A DNA stretch of 64,000 nt. Origin: Clostridiales bacterium (GTDB lineage Bacteria > Bacillota > Clostridia > Christensenellales > Aristaeellaceae). Every line of letters starts with the position of its first letter. The stretch's first letter is position 1. Shown piece after piece: positions 16,805-24,542 of the stretch. Below the pieces are notes generated by a model. It was not told the DNA's origin. It did no database searches and saw only the letters and a program-made list of their open reading frames with translations. The position numbers and the translations under genes were made by a program. The stretch spans positions 1 through 64,000 of the forward strand of contig JAAYEI010000012.1 of the NCBI GenBank assembly GCA_012728815.1. The letters run 5' to 3'.

Positions 16805-16935
16805 TTCCAGACCTCCCTTTGTTACCCCCGCGGTTCCCTTTGGTCAGCCGGTATGGCCAGCATCACGCGGGGGAACAAGCCGCTGACCGGCAAGCTTACT
16901 CAGCAGCAGTCGCTGTTGTTTCAATCGCCCAACAC

Positions 16936-16956
16936 GCTTGACCCCGCGGGTCAAGC
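16936..16956. promoter_or_regulatory. Palindromic putative operator upstream of the GH4 gene
   Basis: GCTTGACCC (16936-16944) and GGGTCAAGC (16948-16956) form a perfect 9-bp inverted repeat around CGC, about 130 bases before the GH4 start. No T-run follows on either strand, so it looks like a dimeric repressor site rather than a terminator. The cognate regulator is not in the window in any obvious form. Confidence 0.5.
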
Positions 16957-17016
16957 CGGCACATGGACTTTTCCACCAGTCTGCCACAAACCCGCAGGCA
17001 AGCGGCCAGCCGCGGC

Positions 17017-17265
17017 TTACACCTGCTTTGCTGAACCAAACAGCCCGCTGACGCTTGGGACTTCCAACGCCTGGCGCAGGTAAAGCCCCTCCGCGTAGGG
17101 CCGGCCTATCAGGGCGCCCAGCGCGCTGGCATAGGCAGCGGTGAAGTCCGCCACGTTTTGGCTTACGTGCGCGCGGCAAGCCTCATCAAACCGTCTGTGC
17201 GGCGTTGAAATGGTACAGGCCGCTGGCGCAAGCCCAATCTCATTCACCTGCAAGGGCTGCGGCAT
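17017..17265 (-). pseudogene. Possible remnant of a gene, unrecognised
   Basis: An 82-codon open frame on the GH4 strand. Its second half (from about FDEACRAHVSQNVADF to the stop) has codon use like the neighbouring genes, whereas the first part does not. No ribosome binding site precedes the ATG. It may be the surviving C-terminal piece of a deleted gene. It resembles no family I can name, and chance remains possible. Confidence 0.25.
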
Positions 17266-17341
17266 TTCAGTTTTGCCGCAGCTTTATGTTGTCATGCAAA
17301 ACACCGCATGGATCGCCCTGGATCCGCACGCCCAAGGGTCA

Positions 17342-17374
17342 GAAAAAGGCAGCCAGCGGCTTGTGCTGGCTGCC
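17342..17374 (-). terminator. Rho-independent terminator of nrdA
   Basis: Read on the minus strand, a 10-bp stem GGCAGCCAGC/GCTGGCTGCC with a 7-base loop is followed by TTTTTCT. It lies about 125 bases after the nrdA stop. Confidence 0.85.
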
Positions 17375-17500
17375 AATTTCAGTCACCCATCCATCATGTT
17401 GACGCGTGCAGGGCTGTGTCTTTCCGCTGCCCGGGGTCGAAAGTCCGGGAACCCCCTGGGCCGGTGCCCCAGGCACGCGCCGGTCTTCTTCCTGCCCTTG

Positions 17501-20059
17501 TCAGGTGGAGCAGCTCTGGCACTCGTCCACCTCCAGGGACTTGGAGCGGATGTAGTACACGGTCTTCACGCCCTGCTGCCAGGCCAGCTGGTAGAGCTCC
17601 AGCACCTGGCGGAAGCTGAAGTCGTTGGTGATGTAGAGGTTCATGGACTGGGCCTGGTCGATGTGCCGCTGGCGTACGCCGTTGGCCCGCACCGACCAGC
17701 GCTGGTCAATGCTGTGGGCGGACTTGTAGAACCAGTAGGTGTGCATGTCCAGGTCGGGCGCGGCGCGGGGGATGAGGCCGGACTTCTTCTCGTCATAGTA
17801 GAAGCGGTCCATGATGGGGTCGATGCCCGCGGTGGTGCCCGCGATGATGGAGATGGAGGAGGTGGGGGCCACGGCCAGCAGGTAGCCGTTGCGCAGGCCG
17901 GTCTTTGCGACCTGGTCGCGCAGCTGCTGCCAGCGCCGGGACTGGTATTCCCGCTTGTCAAAATAGGCGCCGGTCTGCCAGTCTGAGCCCGGGAAGTAGT
18001 CGTAGGCGCCCTTCTCCGCCGCCAGGTTCATGCTGGCGGTGATGGTGTGGTAGTTGATGTCCTCAAAGAGCTGGTCGGCCAGCTGCAGGTGCTCCTCGCT
18101 TTCCCAGGGGATGCCGGACTTGGCCAGCAGGTGGTGGTAGCCGGCCACGCCCAGGCCGATGGGGCGGTAACGGCGGTTGTTGATCTGGGCGTAGGGCACG
18201 GGGTAGAAGTTCAGGTCAATCACGTTGTCCAGCGCGCGCACGGCGGCGGTGATCAGGCCGCCCAGCTGCGCCTGGTCGCCGGTGTCAATGCGGCCCAGGT
18301 TCAGGCTGGCCAGGTTGCACACCACATAGTCCCCGGGCTTGGTCACGGTGACCACCACAGTGTCCCCGTCCAGGGTCTCGGTGCGCTGCTCCACCAGGTC
18401 CACGCCGGACATGTTCTGGGCAATCTCGGTGCACAGGTTGGAGCAATAGATCATGCCCTTGTGGGGGTTGGGGTTCATGCGGTTGACGTGGTCGCGGTTG
18501 AACACAAAGGGCGTGCCGGTTTCCACCGCGGATTTGATGATCAGGCGCACCAGGTCCTTGATGGGGATCACCCGGCGGCTGACCGTGGGGTCGGCCACCA
18601 GGGCCAGGTATTTTTCCTTCCATTCCGGGCCATGGCTGTCCTCCAGCGACCAGCCCTTGCGGGTGAGGATTTCGTGGGGGTCAAACAGGTGCCAGTCCCC
18701 CTCCATGTTGGTGGCCAGCTGCTCATAAAAGTAGTCGGGCATGCACACCGCGGGGAAGACATCGTGGGCCTTCATCCGGTCATCGCCGTTGTTGGTGCGC
18801 AGCTGTAAAAACTCCGGCAGGTCGCGGTGCCACACGTCCAGGTAGACGGCCACGGCGCCCTGGCGCACGCCCAGCTGGTCCACGGCCACGGCGGTGTCGT
18901 TTGCCAGGCGGATCCAGCGGATCACCCCGCCGGCCGCGCCCTCAAAGCCGCGGATGGCCGCGCCCTGGGAGCGCACCTTGCCAAAGTACAGCCCCATGCC
19001 GCCGCCGTATTTGGACACATTGGCGAAGTTGGAGATGCTGTGGTAGATGCCCTGCAGGTCATCGGGCACGGTGTCGATGAAGCAGCTGGACAGCTGGTGG
19101 TAGGGCTTGCGGGCGTTGGACAGGGTGGGGGTGGCCATGGTGACCTGGAGGTTGGACAGCATGTCATAGAAAGCGCGCGCCCAGTGCAGGCGCTTGTCCC
19201 GGGCCTCGGGGATAGCCAGGAAGAGGGCGATGGACAGGTACATCTCCTGCACGCTCTCCAGCGGCTCATGGCGGCGGTTGCTGATGACATAGCGCCGGGT
19301 GAGCAGCTCAATGCCCGAATAGGGCAGCAGGTGGTCGCGCCCGGGCACCATGAAGGTGGCGGCGGTCTCCAGCTCCTCCCGGGTGTAGGTGGCCAGCATC
19401 TGCTTGGCCAGCAGGCCCTGGCTGTCCAGGTAGACCAGCTTCTCGTAGAAGGAGGACAGCGACAGCCCGGTCTCCCGCAGGCGCAGCTGGTAGAGATACT
19501 GGCAGTTGTACAGCCTGGAGGCGATGAACTCCCAGCGCGCGGCCTCCTTGTCGGTCAGCTCCACCGCGGCGCGGATGAGGGTGTCCAGGCGCTCGTTGAG
19601 GCCGCGGTCCTCCTTGTACAGGGAGAGGAACTTGCGCGTCAGCACGCCCAGGGCGTACTGCTCCCCGGGGAAATCACGCTCAATGCCCAGCAGCACGGGG
19701 CCCAGGTCCTCAAAATCCGGGAAGTGGTCCAGAAGCTTCTGCCGGTCCTCGCGCTTTTTGCGGCGCACGTCCCGGTAGAGGATGTAGGCCTTGGCCTGGG
19801 GGAAGAACCCGGCCTGCATCAGGGCCTGCTCGGCCATGTCCTGCACGCGCTCCACCGTGAACTGGCCGCCTGAGGACAGGCTCTGGGCCATCAGGCCTTC
19901 CACCGTCTGGGTGAGCGCGTCCAGCCGCTCGTCCTGAAGCGGGGTGTCCGTGGCCAGAAAAGCCTTCTGGATGGCCCGGCGGATCTTGCCCGCGTCATAG
20001 GCCTCCTGCTGGCCTGAGCGCTTGGTGATGGTGGCGGGGAGGCTGGTCATAATACTCAT
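17501..20059 (-). CDS. nrdA: Class I ribonucleotide reductase, large (alpha) subunit
   Basis: An 852-residue catalytic subunit that reduces ribonucleoside diphosphates to deoxy forms. An N-terminal ATP-cone (about residues 8-97) gives overall dATP/ATP control. The redox-active and radical cysteines are visible: C326 in LSSCFID, C543 in NLCTEI (thiyl radical site) and C581 in VVCNLASLNLG. A C-terminal CQSC tail carries the shuttle cysteines, and VYYIRS contains the paired tyrosines of the radical path. The ATG at 20059 is preceded by GGAAGGA. The gene stands alone; its partner nrdB is 18 kb away on the other strand. Two NrdR boxes overlie its promoter. Confidence 0.95.
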   Translation of the reverse strand: MSIMTSLPATITKRSGQQEAYDAGKIRRAIQKAFLATDTPLQDERLDALTQTVEGLMAQSLSSGGQFTVERVQDMAEQALMQAGFFPQAKAYILYRDVRRKKREDRQKLLDHFPDFEDLGPVLLGIERDFPGEQYALGVLTRKFLSLYKEDRGLNERLDTLIRAAVELTDKEAARWEFIASRLYNCQYLYQLRLRETGLSLSSFYEKLVYLDSQGLLAKQMLATYTREELETAATFMVPGRDHLLPYSGIELLTRRYVISNRRHEPLESVQEMYLSIALFLAIPEARDKRLHWARAFYDMLSNLQVTMATPTLSNARKPYHQLSSCFIDTVPDDLQGIYHSISNFANVSKYGGGMGLYFGKVRSQGAAIRGFEGAAGGVIRWIRLANDTAVAVDQLGVRQGAVAVYLDVWHRDLPEFLQLRTNNGDDRMKAHDVFPAVCMPDYFYEQLATNMEGDWHLFDPHEILTRKGWSLEDSHGPEWKEKYLALVADPTVSRRVIPIKDLVRLIIKSAVETGTPFVFNRDHVNRMNPNPHKGMIYCSNLCTEIAQNMSGVDLVEQRTETLDGDTVVVTVTKPGDYVVCNLASLNLGRIDTGDQAQLGGLITAAVRALDNVIDLNFYPVPYAQINNRRYRPIGLGVAGYHHLLAKSGIPWESEEHLQLADQLFEDINYHTITASMNLAAEKGAYDYFPGSDWQTGAYFDKREYQSRRWQQLRDQVAKTGLRNGYLLAVAPTSSISIIAGTTAGIDPIMDRFYYDEKKSGLIPRAAPDLDMHTYWFYKSAHSIDQRWSVRANGVRQRHIDQAQSMNLYITNDFSFRQVLELYQLAWQQGVKTVYYIRSKSLEVDECQSCST

Positions 20060-20075
20060 GGCATGTCCTTCCAAA

Positions 20076-20123
20076 TCACTACATATAGTGGATTTATTTG
20101 GTGTGCCCCGCAGTATATAGGGG
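20076..20123 (-). promoter_or_regulatory. Tandem NrdR boxes in the nrdA promoter
   Basis: Box 1 (20076-20091, TCACTACATATAGTGG) matches the NrdR consensus ACACTATATATAGTGT at 13 of 16 positions. Box 2 (20108-20123, CCGCAGTATATAGGGG) is weaker. Their centres are 32 bp apart, three helical turns, which is the classic spacing for NrdR. Box 2 covers the -10 element, so binding would block transcription when dATP is plentiful. Confidence 0.8.
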
Positions 20124-20140
20124 GCAGGGGCGAAAGTCAA
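20112..20140 (-). promoter_or_regulatory. nrdA promoter
   Basis: On the minus strand, TTGACT (20140-20135) and TATACT (20117-20112) are 17 bases apart. The -10 is embedded in NrdR box 2. Confidence 0.75.
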
Positions 20141-20433
20141 CAGCCCACCCAGGGGGCTGTTGACTGGTTCATACCCCGGAATCACCCGGTCAAACCCGGT
20201 TCATCCAAAACTTGCGGCGCGAACCGGGCAAGCGCCGGGCGGGCCCCGGAAGACCCGACGCCGCGAGCCCTGATTTGTACAATCCGGGCAACCTGAATGC
20301 ATAAATCATGCAGGGATTTCATGGCCGGGCAGGACAAAAAACAGGCCCTGGCGGGTGCTGGCAACCCGGGTTTCCCTCCGCGAGGCTAGTCATGCCACGC
20401 TTTTTGTGCCTTTTTGGCATTTTCTGCCGCCGC

Positions 20434-20461
20434 TTGATTTTTCAAAGCGCTTGTGTAATCA
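20434..20461 (+). promoter_or_regulatory. Candidate promoter of the first opp operon with a cre-like site
   Basis: TTGATT (20434-20439) and TAATCA (20456-20461) are 16 bases apart. Between them TCAAAGCGCTTGTG (20442-20455) keeps the AAAGCGCTT core of CcpA cre sites but diverges at the edges. The rest of 20141-20517 holds nothing recognisable. Confidence 0.4.
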
Positions 20462-20517
20462 TACACCATGCGGGATAGCCGGATATCGCGTGAGTTTTTT
20501 TACAGGAAAGGTGAAGC

Positions 20518-21429
20518 ATGCTCAGATATTCCGTGAAGCGGGTGTTGCTGGCGGTGGTGACCATTTTCATCATCGCGGCCATCACCTTTTTTGCCATGAA
20601 CGCCATCCCCGGCGGGCCCTTCGCCAAGGAGAAAGCCAGCGAGCCGCGCATCAAGGCGGTGCTGGAGAAACGCTTCAACCTGGACAAGCCGGTGGGGGAG
20701 CAGTTCCTCCTCTACCTGCGCAATTTTGCCAAGGGGGACTTTGGCGTGTCCACCAAGACCGGGCGCGAGGTGTCCACCACCATCTTCACATCCTTTGCCA
20801 TCTCCGCCCGCCTGGGCAGCATGGCCATCCTGACCGCGCTGGTCATGGGCCTGGTGCTGGGGTCCCTCGCGGCGCTGATGCGGGGCAAATGGCCTGACCG
20901 CGTGATCATCTTCTTCACCACCCTCTTTGTGGCGGTGCCCAGCTTCATCCTGGCCACCCTGCTTCTGCTGGTATTTTCCCACCTGCTGGGCTGGTTCAAG
21001 GTGTGGAGCATCTCCGACCCCAACTACACCCTGCCGGTGCTGGCACTGGCGCTTTATCCCATGGCCTACATCACGCGGCTGACCAAATCCTCCATGCTGG
21101 ACGTGCTGGGGCAGGACTACATCCGCACCGCGCGCGCCAAGGGCGTGAAGGAGCAGCTGGTCATCTTCAAGCACGCGCTCAGAAATGCCCTCATCCCGGT
21201 TGTCACCTACGTGGGCCCGCTGACCGCCTACATCCTCACCGGCTCGCTGGTGGTGGAAACGGTGTTCAACATCGGCGGGCTGGGCACCCATTTTGTGACC
21301 GGCATCAACAACCGCGACTACCCGATGATCATGGGCACCACCATTTTCCTGGCCACCCTCATGGTGTCCATGACCCTGATTTCCGACCTGTTTTACAAGG
21401 CCATTGACCCCAAGATCACCTTTGACTGA
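20518..21429 (+). CDS. oppB: Oligopeptide ABC transporter permease OppB
   Basis: A 303-residue inner-membrane permease of the DppB/OppB family, starting with the typical MLRYSVKRVLLAVVTIFIIA. A substrate-side loop, then five more helices, and the family stretch DYIRTARAKGVKEQLVIFKHA (EAA loop) near residue 200 follow. The C-terminal LISDLFYKAIDPKITFD is characteristic. AGGAAAGGTGAAGC precedes the ATG. It is the first of five tightly packed genes (oppBCDF and a binding protein) encoding one peptide importer. Confidence 0.94.
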   Translation: MLRYSVKRVLLAVVTIFIIAAITFFAMNAIPGGPFAKEKASEPRIKAVLEKRFNLDKPVGEQFLLYLRNFAKGDFGVSTKTGREVSTTIFTSFAISARLGSMAILTALVMGLVLGSLAALMRGKWPDRVIIFFTTLFVAVPSFILATLLLLVFSHLLGWFKVWSISDPNYTLPVLALALYPMAYITRLTKSSMLDVLGQDYIRTARAKGVKEQLVIFKHALRNALIPVVTYVGPLTAYILTGSLVVETVFNIGGLGTHFVTGINNRDYPMIMGTTIFLATLMVSMTLISDLFYKAIDPKITFD

Positions 21430-21438
21430 GGATTGTAC

Positions 21439-22518
21439 ATGTCAGATTACACAGCCGATACCAGCCCCCGGAAGAAGCCCCTCAGCCTGCAGCTGGACCC
21501 GGGCATGTTTGAGCGCGCGACAGACGAGGAAAAGGCCCAGCATGAGGTGATGCGGGAAAGCACCACCTTCTTCCGCGACGGCCTGCGCCGCCTGTCCAGG
21601 AACCCCCTGTCCATGCTCAGCATCGCCACCCTGCTGCTGCTGCTGATCACCATTTTCGTGGCGCCCCTGATTGTGCCCTACAAGTATTCCGAGGTCATCA
21701 AGGTGGATGGCCAGCGCGACCGCACCACCGCCAACCTGCGCCCGATGACCTACTCGGTCCTGGAGCAGGAAAAGGTCGACGCGGGGGAGAAAGTCTTCCC
21801 GCACATCTTTGGCACGGATGAATTGGGGCGGGATTATTTCATCCGCGTGATCTACGGCGCCCGGGTGTCCCTGGCGGTGGGGTTCTTCGCCAGCATCATC
21901 GTGCTGGTGATTGGCCTGCTGTATGGCTCTGTCTCAGGCTATGTGGGCGGGCGGACGGACATCATCATGATGCGCATCGTGGACATCATCTATTCCCTGC
22001 CTGACACCCTGATGGTGGTCATGCTGTCCGTGGTGCTGGACCAGGTGCTGGGGGACAGCCTCAAGGGCACCATCCTGGCCAGCCTGGGCAACAACATGAT
22101 CTCCATGTTTGTGGTCTTTGGCCTGCTGTACTGGGTGGGCATGGCGCGGCTGGTGCGCGGGCAGATCCTGGCCATCAAGAACAACGAGTATGTGCTGGCG
22201 GCCAAGGCGCTGGGCGGCAATGCCCGCCGCATCATCCTCAAGCACATCCTGCCCAACTGCATCTCCGTCATCTTCATCGCCACCGCGCTGCAGATTCCCA
22301 GCGCCATCTTTGTGGAAAGCTTCCTGAGCTTCATCGGCCTGGGCGTGCAGGCCCCCATGCCCTCCCTGGGCAGCCTGGCCAACCTGGCCCGCGGCGGCAT
22401 GCAGATTTACCCCTACAAAATGCTGTTCCCGGCGCTGGGCATCTGCCTGATCGTGTTGTCCTTCAACCTGCTGGGCGACGGGCTCCGGGATGCCTTTGAC
22501 CCCCGGCTGAGGAGATAA
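21439..22518 (+). CDS. oppC: Oligopeptide ABC transporter permease OppC
   Basis: A 359-residue partner permease. A cytoplasmic N-terminal tail of about 60 residues precedes the first membrane helix (LSIATLLLLLITIFVAPLIV). An extracytoplasmic loop with FGTDELGRDYFIRVIYGARVS, the family hallmark, and an EAA loop with NEYVLAAKALGGNARRIILKH follow. I take the ATG at 21439, 8 bases after GAGG; a TTG at 21433 is an alternative. It overlaps nothing and lies 9 bases after oppB. Confidence 0.94.
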   Translation: MSDYTADTSPRKKPLSLQLDPGMFERATDEEKAQHEVMRESTTFFRDGLRRLSRNPLSMLSIATLLLLLITIFVAPLIVPYKYSEVIKVDGQRDRTTANLRPMTYSVLEQEKVDAGEKVFPHIFGTDELGRDYFIRVIYGARVSLAVGFFASIIVLVIGLLYGSVSGYVGGRTDIIMMRIVDIIYSLPDTLMVVMLSVVLDQVLGDSLKGTILASLGNNMISMFVVFGLLYWVGMARLVRGQILAIKNNEYVLAAKALGGNARRIILKHILPNCISVIFIATALQIPSAIFVESFLSFIGLGVQAPMPSLGSLANLARGGMQIYPYKMLFPALGICLIVLSFNLLGDGLRDAFDPRLRR

Positions 22519-22519
22519 T

Positions 22520-23521
22520 ATGTCACAATCCCCCCTGCTGCAGGTGCGCAACCTGCACACCATCTTCCCCACCGAGTCCGGCGAGGTGCGCGCGGTCAAC
22601 GGCATCAACTTCAGCCTGGCGCGCGGCAAGGTGCTGGGCATTGTCGGCGAGTCCGGCTCAGGCAAGTCGGTCACCGCCTATTCCATCCTGCGCATCCTGG
22701 ACAACCCGGGCAAAATCACCCAGGGCAGCGTCCTGTTTGAGGAGGAGGACCTGGTGCGCCTGTCCCCCGGGGAGATGCGCCATGTGCGCGGCGCCAAAAT
22801 CTCCATCATCTTCCAGGACCCGATGACCAGCCTGAACCCTGTGTACACCGTGGGCAACCAGCTCAGCGAGGCCATCCGCCTGCACACCAGGCGCAACCGC
22901 CAGCAGGCGCGCGCCCGGGCGCTGGAGATGCTCACCCTGGTGGGCGTGAACGAGCCGGAAAAGCGCCTCAAGCAATACCCCTACCAGCTCTCCGGCGGCA
23001 TGCGCCAGCGGGTGATGATCGCCATGGCGCTGGCCTGCGAGCCGGACATCCTCATCGCGGATGAGCCCACCACGGCGCTGGACGTCACCATCCAGGCCCA
23101 GATCCTGGAGCTGATGCAGGACCTGAAGGAAAAGCTGGGCATGGCCATCATCATGATCACCCACGACCTGGGCGTCATCGCCGAGATGTGCGACGAGATC
23201 ATCGTGATGTACGCCGGGCGCGTCTGCGAGCGGGGCACGGCGGAGGAAATCTTCTACAACCCCCGCCACGAGTACACCAAGGGCCTGCTGCGCTCCATCC
23301 CCAAGCTGGAAACGGGCAAGGGGCGCCTGATGCCCATTGGCGGCTCCCCGGTGGACCTGCTCAACCTGCCTGAGGGCTGCGCCTTCGCCGCGCGCTGCGA
23401 CAGCGCGATGAAAATCTGCCTGAGGGAGCAGCCGGAGGAGCTGCGCATCAACGAACACCACCTGGCCTCCTGCTGGCTCAACGTGAAAAACCAGATGGAA
23501 GGAGGGCAGGAACATGGCTGA
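22520..23521 (+). CDS. oppD: Oligopeptide ABC transporter ATPase OppD
   Basis: A 333-residue ATP-binding subunit with Walker A GESGSGKS (about residue 41), Q-loop [13 protein letters not shown], signature [15 protein letters not shown], Walker [14 protein letters not shown] and H-loop ITHDLGV. The C-terminal OppD/DppD domain contains three cysteines of the type that binds an iron-sulfur cluster in homologues ([14 protein letters not shown], then ASC). The ATG is one base after the oppC stop. Confidence 0.95.
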   Translation: MSQSPLLQVRNLHTIFPTESGEVRAVNGINFSLARGKVLGIVGESGSGKSVTAYSILRILDNPGKITQGSVLFEEEDLVRLSPGEMRHVRGAKISIIFQDPMTSLNPVYTVGNQLSEAIRLHTRRNRQQARARALEMLTLVGVNEPEKRLKQYPYQLSGGMRQRVMIAMALACEPDILIADEPTTALDVTIQAQILELMQDLKEKLGMAIIMITHDLGVIAEMCDEIIVMYAGRVCERGTAEEIFYNPRHEYTKGLLRSIPKLETGKGRLMPIGGSPVDLLNLPEGCAFAARCDSAMKICLREQPEELRINEHHLASCWLNVKNQMEGGQEHG

Positions 23522-24482
23522 TCACCTGCTGCAGGTGGAGGACCTCAAGCAATATTTCCCGGTCAGGACCGGCTTTTTGCAGAGCAGGCAGCTCAAGGCC
23601 GTGGACGGCGTCTCCTTCCACATTGACGCGGGGGAGACCCTGGGCCTGGTGGGCGAGTCCGGCTGCGGCAAGACCACGGTGGGGCGCAGCCTGCTGCGGC
23701 TGTACAAGCCCACCGGCGGCACCATCCGTTTTAAGGGCGAGCTGGTGGATGACGAGAGCATCAAGCGCCTGCGCAAGCAGATGCAGGTGGTCTTTCAGGA
23801 TCCCTACTCCTCGCTCAACCCGCGCATGACCGTGGCCGACATCATCGGTGAGCCCCTGGACATCCACAAGCTGTACAAAACAGAAAAAGAACGTGAAGAA
23901 AAGGTGGTGCAGCTGTTAGAGTTGGTGGGGCTCAACTCCGACCACAAGCGCCGCTACGCCCATGAGTTCTCCGGCGGCCAGCGCCAGCGCATCGGCATCG
24001 CGCGCGCCCTGGCGGTGGACCCGGAGTTCATCGTGGCGGACGAGCCGGTGTCGGCCCTGGATGTGTCCATCCAGGCGCAGATTATCAACACCTTCGTGGA
24101 GCTGCAGGAGCGCCTGGGGCTGGCCTACCTCTTCATCGCCCATGATTTGCATGTGGTGCATCATGTCTCCCGGCGCATCGCGGTGATGTATCTGGGTAAG
24201 ATAGTAGAGACGGCTTCTGCCGACCAGGTGATTGCCAGCCCGCTGCACCCCTACACAGCGTCCCTCATCTCCGCCATCCCGGTGGCGGACCCGGACAAGG
24301 CACGCACGCGGCACCGGATCGTGCTGGAGGGTGAGGTGCCCAGCCCCCTGAACATCCCCGAAGGCTGCTCCTTCCGCCCCCGCTGCCGCTACGCCACGGA
24401 AATCTGCGCCGAGCAGACCCCGCAGCTGCGCGAGCTGGCCCCGGGCCACGAGGTTGCCTGCTGGAACCCCCTGTTTGATTAG
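23514..24482 (+). CDS. oppF: Oligopeptide ABC transporter ATPase OppF
   Basis: A 322-residue second ATPase of normal family length. It has Walker [11 protein letters not shown]-loop [12 protein letters not shown] only about 50 residues later, signature [15 protein letters not shown], Walker [14 protein letters not shown] and H-loop IAHDLHVV. The cysteine-rich C-terminus is [14 protein letters not shown]. Its start overlaps the end of oppD by 8 bases, indicating coupled translation. It is a useful length standard for the enlarged OppF at 55403-57013. Confidence 0.95.
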   Translation: MADHLLQVEDLKQYFPVRTGFLQSRQLKAVDGVSFHIDAGETLGLVGESGCGKTTVGRSLLRLYKPTGGTIRFKGELVDDESIKRLRKQMQVVFQDPYSSLNPRMTVADIIGEPLDIHKLYKTEKEREEKVVQLLELVGLNSDHKRRYAHEFSGGQRQRIGIARALAVDPEFIVADEPVSALDVSIQAQIINTFVELQERLGLAYLFIAHDLHVVHHVSRRIAVMYLGKIVETASADQVIASPLHPYTASLISAIPVADPDKARTRHRIVLEGEVPSPLNIPEGCSFRPRCRYATEICAEQTPQLRELAPGHEVACWNPLFD

Positions 24483-24542
24483 TTATCCCGCGGCCGAGGA
24501 CGGCCGCCCGTATATTCAATTCTGAAAAGGGAGGAACACGGA

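Larger units (their letters stand above)
16805..17500. other. Intergenic region between GH4 and nrdA
   Basis: It holds the palindrome at 16936-16956, a possible gene remnant at 17017-17265 (minus strand) and the nrdA terminator at 17342-17374. I found no clear -35/-10 pair for the GH4 gene. Nothing else is recognisable. Confidence 0.5.
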
